This document shows positions 17,193 to 25,905 of a stretch of DNA of 64,000 nucleotides, one piece after another; position 1 is the stretch's first letter; each line of letters begins with the position of its first letter. The translations under genes were made by a program, and so were the position numbers. The stretch comes from G965222335 sp965222335 (GTDB lineage: Bacteria; Pseudomonadota; Gammaproteobacteria; Pseudomonadales; Halieaceae). Under the pieces are notes generated by a model. That model was not told the origin of the DNA and did not search any database. It was given only the letters and a program-made list of their open reading frames with translations. The stretch is taken from positions 3,410,001-3,474,000 of the forward strand of contig OZ244944.1 in the NCBI GenBank assembly GCA_965222335.1. The letters run 5' to 3'.

Positions 17193-17962
17193 CGGGCCCG
17201 CTCGCGGATTGTCGCTACGTCGTCACTGGCGGCGGCAGCGGCTTCGGCCTGGCCATTGCCAGGGAGCTGGTCGCCAGTGGTGCCCGGGTTGCGCTGCTGG
17301 GGCGGCGCCAGGAAGTACTGGACGAGGCGGTCGCGGCGCTGGGGCCGGAGCAGGCAAGCGGCATCTCCTGCGACGTTGCTGACGCCGCCAGCGTCAAGGC
17401 GGCCTTTGCCGAGGTCGCCACCGGTGGCGCAATCGACGGCCTGGTGAACAATGCGGGGGTGGCGCGCCCGTCAGCCATCGAACATTTACTGGAAGACGAG
17501 GTGCGCATGCAGGTGGGAACCAACTACCTGGGCACCGTGTTCTGCTGCCAGGCGGCAATACCGCTACTGCGGGGCCGACCGAATCCTCGCATCGTTAACC
17601 TGTCCTCGGCCAGCGCCTGGCACTACGACGAGATGGCCCACCTTTCCATTTACGCCTCAACCAAGGCAGCGGTCGAGCGCTTTACCCGCGACCTGCGCGA
17701 AGAGCTGCAGGCCGACGGTATTGGTGTGACCAACCTGCGCCCCGGGTCAGCAGGCACAGACATTTCCAAGGGCTGGGATCCGGAGCGTTTCGCCAGTGCC
17801 ATGGAGGCCTGGAACCGGCTTGGTGACGTGATGGACCTGGGTATGGAGCCGGACCACGTGGGGCAGGCCGTGGCGCATGTGCTGGCCTACCCCCCGGGTG
17901 TCGCGGTAGACCTGATGGAGATTCGACCGAACCAGTTATTCGACAAGAAAGACTTTCAATAA
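17189..17962 (+). CDS. Short-chain dehydrogenase/reductase (SDR)
   Basis: 257 residues. Rossmann motif TGGGSGFGLAIARELV, NNAG at about 86, and the catalytic YASTK (Tyr155, Lys159) are all present, so it should be an active NAD(P)-dependent alcohol dehydrogenase or ketoreductase. It starts with GTG overlapping the ALDH stop and is followed 10 bases later by another SDR. The trio ALDH-SDR-SDR forms one operon. The substrate is unknown; the C-terminal extension LMEIRPNQLFDKKDFQ is typical of the classical SDR group. Confidence 0.94.
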   Translation: MTGPLADCRYVVTGGGSGFGLAIARELVASGARVALLGRRQEVLDEAVAALGPEQASGISCDVADAASVKAAFAEVATGGAIDGLVNNAGVARPSAIEHLLEDEVRMQVGTNYLGTVFCCQAAIPLLRGRPNPRIVNLSSASAWHYDEMAHLSIYASTKAAVERFTRDLREELQADGIGVTNLRPGSAGTDISKGWDPERFASAMEAWNRLGDVMDLGMEPDHVGQAVAHVLAYPPGVAVDLMEIRPNQLFDKKDFQ

Positions 17963-17972
17963 GGAGAACAGC

Positions 17973-18719
17973 ATGGATTTCAAAGGCAGAACCATTATCG
18001 TCACCGGCGCGGGCGGTGGCATTGGCGAGGGCTACGCCAAGGCCTGCGCCGCCCAGGGCATGAACGTTGTGATCGCCGAGCTGGCGGAAGAGGGCGGACG
18101 TCGCGTGGCCGGTGAAATAGAGGCCGATGGCGGTCGTGCCCTGTTCGTGAAAACCGACGTGGGCAGCGAGCAGTCCGCGCGCGACTGCGTGGCCGCCGCC
18201 GTTGACGCCTTTGGCGGGGTCAATTACCTGATCAATAACGCGGCGATATTTGGCGATATGAAGATCGAGAGTTACCTCGATGTGGATATGGATTACCTGG
18301 AAAAATTCATGCGGATCAACGCCCACGGCTCGCTGATCATGGTTCGCGCCGTGGTGGACGTGATGACCGAGGGCGGCGGTGGGGCCATCGTCAACCAGTC
18401 ATCTACGGCGGCGTGGATGGGCATGGGCTATTACGGCGTGGCCAAGCTGACCCTCAACGGGATTACGCAATCCCTGGCGCGCGAGCTGGGCCCCCGCAAT
18501 ATCCGCATCAACGCGATTGCGCCCGGGCCAACGGACACCGGGGCGCTGCAGAAGACCGCCGGGGATTACGCCAGGGAAATGATCAAGACCATGCCGCTGC
18601 AGCGCCTGGGCCAGCCCAGCGATATGGCAGATGCCGTCCTGTTCCTGCTTTCTGACCAGGCGAGCTGGATTACCGGACAGATCATCAATGTGGATGGCGG
18701 CCAGATCATGCGCCCCTGA
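17973..18719 (+). CDS. Short-chain dehydrogenase/reductase (SDR)
   Basis: 248 residues, classical SDR: TGAGGGIGEGYA cofactor motif, NNAA, and YGVAK catalytic pair (Tyr154, Lys158), with Ser in NQSSTAAW. The C-terminal WITGQIINVDGGQIMRP is typical of FabG-like dehydrogenases. A strong AAGGAGA site lies upstream. It is the last gene of the ALDH-SDR-SDR operon and is followed by a hairpin at 18730-18762. Confidence 0.95.
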   Translation: MDFKGRTIIVTGAGGGIGEGYAKACAAQGMNVVIAELAEEGGRRVAGEIEADGGRALFVKTDVGSEQSARDCVAAAVDAFGGVNYLINNAAIFGDMKIESYLDVDMDYLEKFMRINAHGSLIMVRAVVDVMTEGGGGAIVNQSSTAAWMGMGYYGVAKLTLNGITQSLARELGPRNIRINAIAPGPTDTGALQKTAGDYAREMIKTMPLQRLGQPSDMADAVLFLLSDQASWITGQIINVDGGQIMRP

Positions 18720-18729
18720 TGACGTACAC

Positions 18730-18762
18730 CGCCGAAGGCAGGGATGCGTCCCGCCTTCGGCG
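18730..18762. terminator. Hairpin between convergent genes (terminator-like)
   Basis: Ten-base arms CGCCGAAGGC and GCCTTCGGCG enclose a second stem GGGA/TCCC with a four-base loop. The structure lies in the 53-base gap between converging genes, where a bidirectional terminator is expected. Neither side has a clear T-run, so termination efficiency is uncertain. Confidence 0.6.
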
Positions 18763-18772
18763 ATAGTGACGC

Positions 18773-19771
18773 TCATTCCCGCATAATATTCTCCGATCGC
18801 ATCCAGTCGACCATATCCCTGAGGCTCTGCTCGCCGCCGATCAGTTCCCGGCCCAGGAGGGCGCGTGCCTCGGCATCATCCTGGGCGACGCAGCGCGTGA
18901 GTACCGCGGCGGCTTCATAGGTAAGATCCGGGGTCGGCCCCCCCAGCAGCTTCTGTTTCAGATCCGCTACCCTGCCGAGGCCGCGTAACAACCAGCCTGG
19001 CAGCTTCGCGGCCTTGATCGGCTTGCCGGTCTGTTCGCGCATGATCTGCAGAATCTCGGCATGGGTCAGATAGTCGGCTGTCGCCATGATCCGCCGCGGT
19101 CCCTTGCCGCGCTCCAGCAGGCGGCTCACGAGACAGGCGAGATCGCGCACATCGGTGAAGGTCAGCCCGCCCTCGGTCACCAGCATGCGGCCACTGTTCA
19201 CATAGTTCGCCAGGAACTCCTGGCCGCTACCGACGGTGGGATCCTGGGGACCGTTGACCGATGCCGGGTAGACACAGACGACCGGTGCCCCCCGGGCCTG
19301 CAGCTGGCGGGCATTGCGTTCCGCCGCTGCCTTGGTTTTGGCGTAGCTGGAATCCGGTTCCCGCACGGGGTCTTCCGCGGTCATCAATGGACCCGAGGGA
19401 GGAAACATGGCCATGAAGCTGGAGATGAAAACCACCGGATCCAGCCCGGCATCTGCCGCCGCCTTCAGCAGCCGCTCGCTGCCGGAGACATTCAGATCCC
19501 ACATTTTCTGCACATCGGCCACGTTCTTGGACATCGTGCCGGCACAGTGCACCACGGCATCGTATCCGGTAAGCAGGTATTCCCAGGCAGCGCCCAGCAC
19601 ATCGCCCTCATGCAGGGTCACGCTGGCCGGGTCGATGGCGAGTGCGCGCAGCACCCGACCCTGCTTGTCGAGGTCGCGGGCCAGGATGCCCGGCTGGTGG
19701 CCGTCCCGAAGTAGCCGGGCGACCACGTGACTGCCGATAAAGCCCGTGGCGCCGGTCACCAGTACCTTCAT
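18773..19771 (-). CDS. NAD-dependent epimerase/dehydratase family protein (extended SDR)
   Basis: 332 residues. The N-terminal VTGATGFIGSHVVARLL is the extended-SDR cofactor site, and SSYAKTKAAAER holds the YxxxK pair. The family includes sugar epimerases, dihydroflavonol reductases and 3-beta-hydroxysteroid dehydrogenase/isomerases; the last fits the neighbourhood but is not proven. Length and the C-terminal regulatory half (LTYEAAAVLTR) fit a complete gene. It is convergent with the ALDH-SDR-SDR operon and is probably transcribed with the luciferase-like and Rieske genes upstream on the minus strand. Confidence 0.88.
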   Translation of the reverse strand: MKVLVTGATGFIGSHVVARLLRDGHQPGILARDLDKQGRVLRALAIDPASVTLHEGDVLGAAWEYLLTGYDAVVHCAGTMSKNVADVQKMWDLNVSGSERLLKAAADAGLDPVVFISSFMAMFPPSGPLMTAEDPVREPDSSYAKTKAAAERNARQLQARGAPVVCVYPASVNGPQDPTVGSGQEFLANYVNSGRMLVTEGGLTFTDVRDLACLVSRLLERGKGPRRIMATADYLTHAEILQIMREQTGKPIKAAKLPGWLLRGLGRVADLKQKLLGGPTPDLTYEAAAVLTRCVAQDDAEARALLGRELIGGEQSLRDMVDWMRSENIMRE

Positions 19772-19810
19772 CTGAGTCTCTCTGTGGGGGTTCAGGCTAG
19801 CTATGCGGGT

Positions 19811-20671
19811 TTAAGCAAGATGACGTTCCGCGAAGGCGTCCATGTCCCGTAACTTCTCATCCAGCGTCATTACGCTGGCCATGCCGTTCTCGTCGCAGAA
19901 AGCGTGGCGGTAGAGCTTGTTGACCCCGAGTTCCGCACAGCGCTCGATATTGCCATCGCTCATATCGTACAGCCCCAGGGCGATGTCGAATTGCGCCGGG
20001 TCCGCGCCCGCCTCGCGGCGAAAGTGCTGCAAGGCAGGCACCAGCTGCTCCACCTCCTCCATTTCGTGCTGGCCGCCGATCCAGCCGTCATGGCGCGCGG
20101 CCCGACGCAGCGCCGGCTCGGCGAAACCGCCGATGTATATGGGCAGCGGTTGCGCCAGTCCCGGGGACATTTGCAGGCTGGGAAACTGGTAGAAATCTCC
20201 GTCGTAGCTCACGGGCTCGCCAGTCCACAGCGCCGCCATCACCTCGAGCATCTCGTCGCAGCGCTTGCCGCGGGTATGGAAGTCCTGGTCAACCAGTTCA
20301 AATTCGGACTTTTGCCAGCCGATGCCGGCGCCCAGTATCACCCGGCCCTCGCTGATATTTGCCGCCGTTGAGACCAGCTTCGCCACGTTGAAGGGGTCGT
20401 GCATGGGCAGCACGTAGACCGAGGTCAGGAAGCGCAGGCTGCTGGTCACCTGGGAGAGGGCCGCAATCTGTACCCAGGGCTCCGGCCAGTGGGTTTCCGG
20501 GTACCAGCGAATGAGGTTGTTCTTGCTGTATTCGTACTGCTCGTATTGCTCGCTGAAGGTAATCAGGTGCTCGCCGAGCGAGATGCCCTCGAAGCCCAGG
20601 TCCTCGGCGTGCCTGGCCAGGGCGGGGAGCTCCTGCATATCCAGCATTGCCACGCATTGCCAGTACTTCAT
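19811..20671 (-). CDS. LLM-class (luciferase-like) flavin/F420-dependent oxidoreductase
   Basis: 286 residues, TIM-barrel luciferase-like family. Visible signatures are the N-terminal LARHAEDLGFEGISLGEH, VYVLPMHDPFNVAKLVSTAANISEGRVILGAGIGW and RAARHDGWIGG, which resemble the F420-dependent TIGR03619-type branch. It is a close relative of 48345-49223 (MKYWQ/MKFWQ start, VYVLPxxxPFxVAK). An AGGAG ribosome site lies in the first copy of a tandem repeat at 20678-20733. Role: probably hydride transfer or monooxygenation on a substrate of the island. Whether it uses FMN or F420 cannot be told. Confidence 0.88.
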   Translation of the reverse strand: MKYWQCVAMLDMQELPALARHAEDLGFEGISLGEHLITFSEQYEQYEYSKNNLIRWYPETHWPEPWVQIAALSQVTSSLRFLTSVYVLPMHDPFNVAKLVSTAANISEGRVILGAGIGWQKSEFELVDQDFHTRGKRCDEMLEVMAALWTGEPVSYDGDFYQFPSLQMSPGLAQPLPIYIGGFAEPALRRAARHDGWIGGQHEMEEVEQLVPALQHFRREAGADPAQFDIALGLYDMSDGNIERCAELGVNKLYRHAFCDENGMASVMTLDEKLRDMDAFAERHLA

Positions 20672-20677
20672 AGCTAT

Positions 20678-20733
20678 CTCCTGTATTGCGTCCGGGGACG
20701 CTGGCTCCTGTATTGCGCCGGGGGACGCGCTGG
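20678..20733. repeat. Tandem 27/29-bp direct repeat covering the ribosome-binding site
   Basis: Two abutting copies, 20678-20704 and 20705-20733, both reading CTCCTGTATTGCG followed by CCGGGG-type sequence and GACGC...TGG on the plus strand. On the minus strand each copy contains AGGAG; only the copy nearer the luciferase-like gene is at the right distance (7 bases) from its ATG. It is a recent local duplication in the gap between the Rieske and LLM genes. Confidence 0.8.
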
Positions 20734-20779
20734 ACCCGGGCGCTCCGGTCAGAGCCGCGCTGCCTGGATTATATAAAGC

Positions 20780-21745
20780 TCAGGCGTAGAATTGTGCATA
20801 CCACTTGCGGAATTTGGCAATGGGGCCATCACCGTCACACAGTGTCGGCTGTTTGCGGTAGATCTTGTGCTCCCAGATGGGAATGTCCTCGCTGACCTGC
20901 TTGCAGATGTCTGCAACGATGGCGGCATTGACCCCGCCCTGGACGACCTCGCCATCCTTCTTCGGCTGGGTGAAAGCGAAGCGCACGTGGACCGCTTCGT
21001 CGTCTATGGGCGTGACCTGGCCCAGGAGCATGGTGTTGGCGATCCCCTCGAAGCGGGTGTAACCCTGCCCGGGTCCCACGGCGCGTGAGGTAATGCTGCC
21101 CTTGACCGTGCCGCGCGGCGTTTCGAGGTCGGCACGGTTCACGGTCTGGCTGATATGCTCCTTGAACTCCACGGTGGAGTCGGGGAATGTCGCGGTCTGG
21201 TGAACGTAGCGGAAGTGGGCGCCGTCGTAGCCGTTTTCTGCCATTTCCTGGCAGCTGGTGTGAATGGTCCACTCGTAGCGCTCCAGGGGTGCCCAGTCAG
21301 AAGACTCAGCCTCTGCGAAGCGTTCCGGCTCCCAGTGCGGCGCTTCCCCGTCCGGGTGATACCAGACATAGATACACTGGTTGATTTCCACGGCGGGATA
21401 GCTCCCCAGGCACTGCTTGTCCTTTACCTTGGGGGGAATTGCCTTGGCGTAGGGAACATCCGTGCACATGCCCTCGCCATTGAATTTCCACGCGTGGAAG
21501 GGACAGACGATGGACTCGCCCTCGACCCGGCCGCCACCGCTGGCGCCGTGGATGCCATAGCCGAGATGGGCGCCAAGGTGCGGGCAGTAGGCATCCAGTA
21601 CCGATACCTTGCCGCTCTCGGTGCGGAACATCACCAGTTCCTTGCCGAAATAGCGAAGGGGTTTTGATTCCCCGATAGCGATGTCGTCGGCGTAGGCGAT
21701 GACAAACCATCCAAAGGGGACTGGCAGTCCTATTCGAGCGTTCAT
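20780..21745 (-). CDS. Rieske non-heme iron oxygenase, KshA / DAF-36-like
   Basis: 321 residues from the ATG at 21745, which has AGGA at the right distance; the alternative ATG at 21760 overlaps the receptor stop codon. The Rieske cluster ligands are C54-x-H56 and C81-x2-H84. The mononuclear iron motif N171-x2-D174-x2-H177-x4-H182 in NGYDGAHFRYVH matches KshA-type oxygenases, and the C-terminal IWEHKIYRKQPTLCDGDGP strongly resembles KshA, the oxygenase of 3-ketosteroid 9-alpha-hydroxylase. The related DAF-36 desaturates cholesterol. No reductase partner is adjacent. It lies directly after the TonB receptor on the same strand, linking substrate uptake and oxidation. Confidence 0.9.
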   Translation of the reverse strand: MNARIGLPVPFGWFVIAYADDIAIGESKPLRYFGKELVMFRTESGKVSVLDAYCPHLGAHLGYGIHGASGGGRVEGESIVCPFHAWKFNGEGMCTDVPYAKAIPPKVKDKQCLGSYPAVEINQCIYVWYHPDGEAPHWEPERFAEAESSDWAPLERYEWTIHTSCQEMAENGYDGAHFRYVHQTATFPDSTVEFKEHISQTVNRADLETPRGTVKGSITSRAVGPGQGYTRFEGIANTMLLGQVTPIDDEAVHVRFAFTQPKKDGEVVQGGVNAAIVADICKQVSEDIPIWEHKIYRKQPTLCDGDGPIAKFRKWYAQFYA

Positions 21746-21759
21746 GGCGTTATCCTGCA

Positions 21760-24102
21760 TTAAAAATTGTAGGTGCCGGTGAGCCCGAACTGCCGGGGGC
21801 TGACCACCAGGTCATGTTCCACAAGTCCCGTGGGGCTACCCCGCGCTGGCAAAGCTACCAGGCTCTCGAAGGAATTTATATTCTGTATCGCCTCCCTGTC
21901 GAAGGCATTCTTGACCCAGAGCTTGAGATCCCAGGTACCGTTGCTGCTGCGCACGCCGGTGAACAGGTCTGCCGTGGCGTAGCTGGGCGATTCCAGTCGG
22001 GTGATGGGTGATACCCGCGTGCTGTAAAAATTGTACAGCGCGTCGGCATACCACTCTGCACCCCAACGACCCAGCGGCAGGGAGTAGCTTGCCCGACTGA
22101 CGACGGACCAGTTGCCGGCGTCGCTCCCGAGGCGGTCGCCCCCGAAGTCGCAGGCAATGTAGGCCTGGCCATCTGCGGGGATCAGGGTCCGCTCGCCATC
22201 GGCGCAGGCGGCGTTGTCGAAATCCTCGAACTTGGTATCGTTGTAGGCGATGCTCAACATGCCGAGAAACTGCTCGCTGAACAGATAGGTAATCTCTGCC
22301 TCGGCACCCTGGGAGACCACTTCGCTGGCGTTCTGCGTGATCCGGAAGACCTCGTCGTAGTTGCCGTCGAGGTTGGTGTCCAGGGGCTGTCCTTCGGTGA
22401 AGAACTGGAAGTCATTGTAGATCTGGTAATAGGCGGACATGTTCAGGCGCAGGCGGCGCTCCAGCAACTCGCCCTTATAGCCGATCTCGATGCTGTTGGA
22501 GGATTCGGGGTCATATTCGGAGATCGACGCGGGGGTCGTGCCGGCGAGATCGAGTGTCTGCCCGCCAGCCCGCCCGCCGCGGTCGAGGGTCAGGTACACC
22601 ATCTCATCGATGTTGTACTGGTAGGCGAGCTTTGCCGTACCCGTCCACGCCAGCCAGTCCGTATCAGAGGTACGCGGCTCTGGCACGCCGGGCACCTGGA
22701 GAATGGTGTTGTAGCCATCCCCGCTATCCTGGGCGATGTCGATATCGGTCGCGATGGTGTTCACGCTACCCCGGCGCTCATTGTTCCAGCGTGCCCCCAG
22801 AGTCAGGGTCCACTCGTCGTTCAGAAACAGGGTGTTGTGGGTAAAGGCGCCCCAGTCCTCGGCCACCGCCTCTAGCGTGGTGGCGGCGAGGAAGCTGATC
22901 CGCACCGGGTCCGGTGAGAAGGGGCCAACCGCATTCCCCGGCAGGCCGTTAATCGCGGTGCCCCGGGTGTCCACCGTGGTCCTGGAGTCCGTATCGGCGT
23001 AATAGATGCCGACCATCCAGTTCCAGAAGTCATTGTCGGAAGACGCGAGTCTTATCTCGGTATTGAACAGCGCAGCGAGATTGATCTGGGTATTCCTCGC
23101 AGCGTCATCCAGGGGGGTCGAATCCTCGTCGTATAATTCGTCATTGGTGGATTCGGCGTAGTACGACTGTGAGGTCAGCGTTGCCCAGTCGAGATCAAAA
23201 TTCATTTCCAGGATGGTCTGGTTGATGCGCACCTCGGCGTCACGGGCAAAATTGCTGAAATCCTTGCGCTCGAACGGACTCACACCATCCGCGGGCAAGC
23301 CGGGGACCGGGGAACCGGGCTCGACGGCGGCGACGAACCGTGACTCGTTACTGTCGTACTCGGAGTAGAGGTGGCTCAAGCGCCCGCTGAAGAAATTTCC
23401 GGGTTCCCAGAGAAAAGTGGTGCGGCCTGACTTTGTGCGCGAGAGCTGATCATCGGACAGGTTGGCGTACTCGTAATCCGCGCTCTGGTTCTCATCGTAG
23501 ACGCCCGCCAGCCTTACACCGAGTTCATTCTCTATCAGCGGGACACTGACGCCAAACTGGGTATTGGCGAGATCGTATTGACCCATGGACTGCTTGATAA
23601 AGCCCTCGAAGCGGGTCAGGTCCGGGTTCCTGGTGTAGATGGAGATGGTGCCAGTGGGTGAGGCCTTGCCGTATAGCGTGCCCTGGGGGCCGCGCAGTAC
23701 CTCGAAACGCTCGATATCAAACTGGGAGTAGAACGATAGCTGCTGCTGGGTCTGGTAGGATCCGTCGACGAAGATATTGGTCCGTGGCGTGGTGGGGCCG
23801 CCGGAGATTGTGCTCACGCCCCGCAGCGCGATATTCGGGTTGTTCTTGTTGCCGTTGGCGTACATCCCCGGAACAAACTTGTTGAGCTCCTTCAGCTCCA
23901 GGGCCACGTTTTCCTCAAACACCCTGCCCGTTACCGCGTTGACTGTCACCGGTACGTCCTGCAGCAGCTCTGTCGTCTTCTGGGCGCTGACCACGATCTC
24001 TTCCAGCACCAGGGAACCTGAGTCCTGCGCCAGGGCATTGCCGCCCAGCAGCAGGCTGGCCGTAACAATCGAAAGTGTTTTTTTATCAAAGCGTTGCGTC
24101 AT
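21760..24102 (-). CDS. TonB-dependent outer-membrane receptor
   Basis: 780 residues. A signal peptide (MTQRFDKKTLSIVTASLLLGGNALAQ) is followed by a TonB-box-like LEEIVVSAQK, a plug domain with IALRGVSTI and RFEVLRGPQGTLYGKASPTG, and a 22-strand barrel ending in aromatic F (LTGTYNF). The start at 24102 has AAGGG nine bases upstream; a GTG at 24111 is possible. It imports a large or hydrophobic ligand across the outer membrane with TonB energy. The Rieske gene follows within 15 bases, so the ligand is likely that enzyme's substrate or precursor. Operator B site 4 lies in its upstream region. Confidence 0.95.
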   Translation of the reverse strand: MTQRFDKKTLSIVTASLLLGGNALAQDSGSLVLEEIVVSAQKTTELLQDVPVTVNAVTGRVFEENVALELKELNKFVPGMYANGNKNNPNIALRGVSTISGGPTTPRTNIFVDGSYQTQQQLSFYSQFDIERFEVLRGPQGTLYGKASPTGTISIYTRNPDLTRFEGFIKQSMGQYDLANTQFGVSVPLIENELGVRLAGVYDENQSADYEYANLSDDQLSRTKSGRTTFLWEPGNFFSGRLSHLYSEYDSNESRFVAAVEPGSPVPGLPADGVSPFERKDFSNFARDAEVRINQTILEMNFDLDWATLTSQSYYAESTNDELYDEDSTPLDDAARNTQINLAALFNTEIRLASSDNDFWNWMVGIYYADTDSRTTVDTRGTAINGLPGNAVGPFSPDPVRISFLAATTLEAVAEDWGAFTHNTLFLNDEWTLTLGARWNNERRGSVNTIATDIDIAQDSGDGYNTILQVPGVPEPRTSDTDWLAWTGTAKLAYQYNIDEMVYLTLDRGGRAGGQTLDLAGTTPASISEYDPESSNSIEIGYKGELLERRLRLNMSAYYQIYNDFQFFTEGQPLDTNLDGNYDEVFRITQNASEVVSQGAEAEITYLFSEQFLGMLSIAYNDTKFEDFDNAACADGERTLIPADGQAYIACDFGGDRLGSDAGNWSVVSRASYSLPLGRWGAEWYADALYNFYSTRVSPITRLESPSYATADLFTGVRSSNGTWDLKLWVKNAFDREAIQNINSFESLVALPARGSPTGLVEHDLVVSPRQFGLTGTYNF

Positions 24103-24477
24103 TGGTTTCACCCTTTCAATTTTATAATTTGGTTGTTCCGGGTCTCTGATGGGGTCTGTGCGCAGCGCGCCGGAGCGCCGGTGCCTGTTTCGGCGGGGTA
24201 GAGGCCGACAATGTGTTTCCTGGTGGTGCCCTTGGCCATGGCTACCTGCCTGCGATGTTTATTGCGGGACCGGTGAGCTCCCGAGCCGAGATAGTAGTAT
24301 GGCCCTACATGCTTGTAAACATTGCAAGTGAAATTTAAAAAGCGAGTTCAATGACTCACTAAAAGCAGCAGGATCAGCCTTCCACCAGACAAAAAACATT
24401 TCTTGAGATATTGACAAGCGTGCTCGCCTGGCGTTTGCTGTGCGCGAGTCTGGCGCCGGCTTTGCCCGGTCTTCGGC
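24103..24477. other. 375-base divergent intergenic region, TonB receptor / MFS transporter
   Basis: No gene was found. It contains operator B site 4 at 24319-24336, and, closer to the MFS gene, a half-matching element ACATTTCTTGAGATATTG at 24396-24413. A short inverted pair GAGT...ACTC lies at 24344-24357. The AT-rich part near 24335-24345 is the likeliest promoter area. The long receptor leader (about 220 bases from operator to ATG) is unusual for this window. Confidence 0.5.
24319..24336. promoter_or_regulatory. Operator B, site 4 (TonB receptor / MFS promoter region)
   Basis: ACATTGCAAGTGAAATTT has the same layout as site 2: a perfect ACATT arm, N8, and AATTT. It lies 217 bases upstream of the receptor ATG and 142 bases upstream of the divergent MFS gene, and could act on either. 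Confidence 0.5.
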
Positions 24478-25806
24478 ATGTGCCTACTGGGAGTCGCGAT
24501 AACCTTGCTGGCCAATGAGACATCCGTCCCGCCAAGCCGGGCCTACACGCGTTACGTGCTGGTGCTGATATTCCTCGTATCGGTCTTCAACACCTGTGAC
24601 CGAACCATACTGTCGGTGATGGTTGAAGAAATCAGTCGCGATCTTTCCCTCGACGACCGGCAAATGGGTTTCCTGATGGGGCTCGCCTTTGCGATGACCT
24701 ATTTCCTGGCGGGCATCCCGCTGGCGCGCCTGGCGGATGCCTGGTCCCGACCCAAGGTCGTGTCAATCGCCCTGTTTACCTGGAGCCTGATGACCGCCCT
24801 GGGTGGCCTCGCGCAGAATTTTATCCAGATGACTTTGACCCGTGTTGCTGTCGGCCTGGGCGAGGCGGGTGCCAGTCCGCCCAATCAGGCGATGATTGCC
24901 GAATACGTGCCCCCCGAGCGCAGGGCGCGGGCAATGGCGCTGCTCACGGTTGGCTCAATTGCCGGCCTCGCTGTAGGTACGGTGTACGGTGGCTGGGCCA
25001 GTGCCACCTGGGGATGGCGGATTGCGTTAATCAGCGTCGGCCTGCCCGGCGTGCTGCTCGCTGGCGTATTTATCCTGACGGTTCGCGACTACAGGCAGTC
25101 GGGGGGCCAGCGCAGCGGTGATAACCTCTGGTTGCAGATGCGCGAGCTGGCGGGGATCAAGCCCTTCGTGCTGCTCACGGCATCCGCCTGCCTGGTCTCG
25201 ATCCCGGCCATGGGCAGGGCGCTGTGGGAGCCGACGTTCCTGCGCCGGGTGTACGAGATGTCGCCTTCAGAGGCGGGTATCTGGTATTTCATCACCGGCG
25301 CTCTGCCCACGGCGCTGGGTGCTCTGTTCTTTGCCTACTTCGTCGACAAGCTGGCGCAGCGAGACCGGCGCTGGTACGCCTGGCTACCCGCCCTTGCCAG
25401 CGCCGCACTGGTTCCGCTGGCCGTCACCTTTTACCTGCATCCTACTGAGCCGACGCTGTTTGGTGTGATGCCCCGGGCCTTTGTCTGGTCCATCGCCGCC
25501 TCCCTGCTCGGGGCCGCATGGACGCCTGCCACCATGACCCTGGCGGTGCAGCTGGTGCCTGGCAATTCCCGCTCCGTTGCGGCCGCGACCTGGTCGATGC
25601 TGGCCAGCCTGATCGGTACCGGTCTCGGGCCGCTGCTGGTCGGAGATCTCAATGCGCGGCTCGATGTGCAGTACGGGGACGGCGCGGTGCGCTATTCACT
25701 GGTGGTGCTGAGCTTTGCTCCGGTACTGGCCGCGATCATGTATTTTCTGACGGCCAGGGCAATGCGTGACCAGCAGGTGCCTGGACAAACTTTGGGTGCG
25801 CCCTGA
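24478..25806 (+). CDS. MFS transporter
   Basis: 442 residues with about 12 hydrophobic segments, beginning YVLVLIFLVSVFNTCDRTILS. The cytoplasmic motif between TM2 and TM3 is present in variant form (LARLADAWSRPKVV), and the TM4/TM5 region GEAGASPPNQAMIAEYVPPERRARAMA resembles the spinster-like and aromatic-acid branches. It probably moves a lipid-like or acidic compound across the inner membrane, complementing the divergent TonB receptor. The ribosome site before the ATG at 24478 is weak, so the true start could be a nearby downstream codon. Confidence 0.9.
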   Translation: MCLLGVAITLLANETSVPPSRAYTRYVLVLIFLVSVFNTCDRTILSVMVEEISRDLSLDDRQMGFLMGLAFAMTYFLAGIPLARLADAWSRPKVVSIALFTWSLMTALGGLAQNFIQMTLTRVAVGLGEAGASPPNQAMIAEYVPPERRARAMALLTVGSIAGLAVGTVYGGWASATWGWRIALISVGLPGVLLAGVFILTVRDYRQSGGQRSGDNLWLQMRELAGIKPFVLLTASACLVSIPAMGRALWEPTFLRRVYEMSPSEAGIWYFITGALPTALGALFFAYFVDKLAQRDRRWYAWLPALASAALVPLAVTFYLHPTEPTLFGVMPRAFVWSIAASLLGAAWTPATMTLAVQLVPGNSRSVAAATWSMLASLIGTGLGPLLVGDLNARLDVQYGDGAVRYSLVVLSFAPVLAAIMYFLTARAMRDQQVPGQTLGAP

Positions 25807-25867
25807 GGTTTGCGCAAAATTTGCCATCCGGGGCTTGATCTGGCGCGATACGCCTGCTACGTTAAAA

Positions 25868-25885
25868 ACATATTTAAAGAAATGT
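25868..25885. promoter_or_regulatory. Operator B, site 5 (upstream of LimB-like monooxygenase)
   Basis: ACATATTTAAAGAAATGT fits ACATT-N8-AATGT with one arm mismatch. It ends 20 bases before the ATG at 25906. Its presence argues against the longer reading from 25810, which would translate the operator. Confidence 0.6.
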
Positions 25886-25905
25886 TTTGCACAGAGAGCA
25901 GTTCG

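Noticed and set aside
24344..24357. Inverted pair GAGT...ACTC near the TonB receptor as a block A copy
   Set aside because: It has no TTGAC half-sites and the wrong spacing.
24396..24413. Possible eighth operator-B site before the MFS gene (ACATTTCTTGAGATATTG)
   Set aside because: Only the left arm matches; the right arm has three of five positions wrong.
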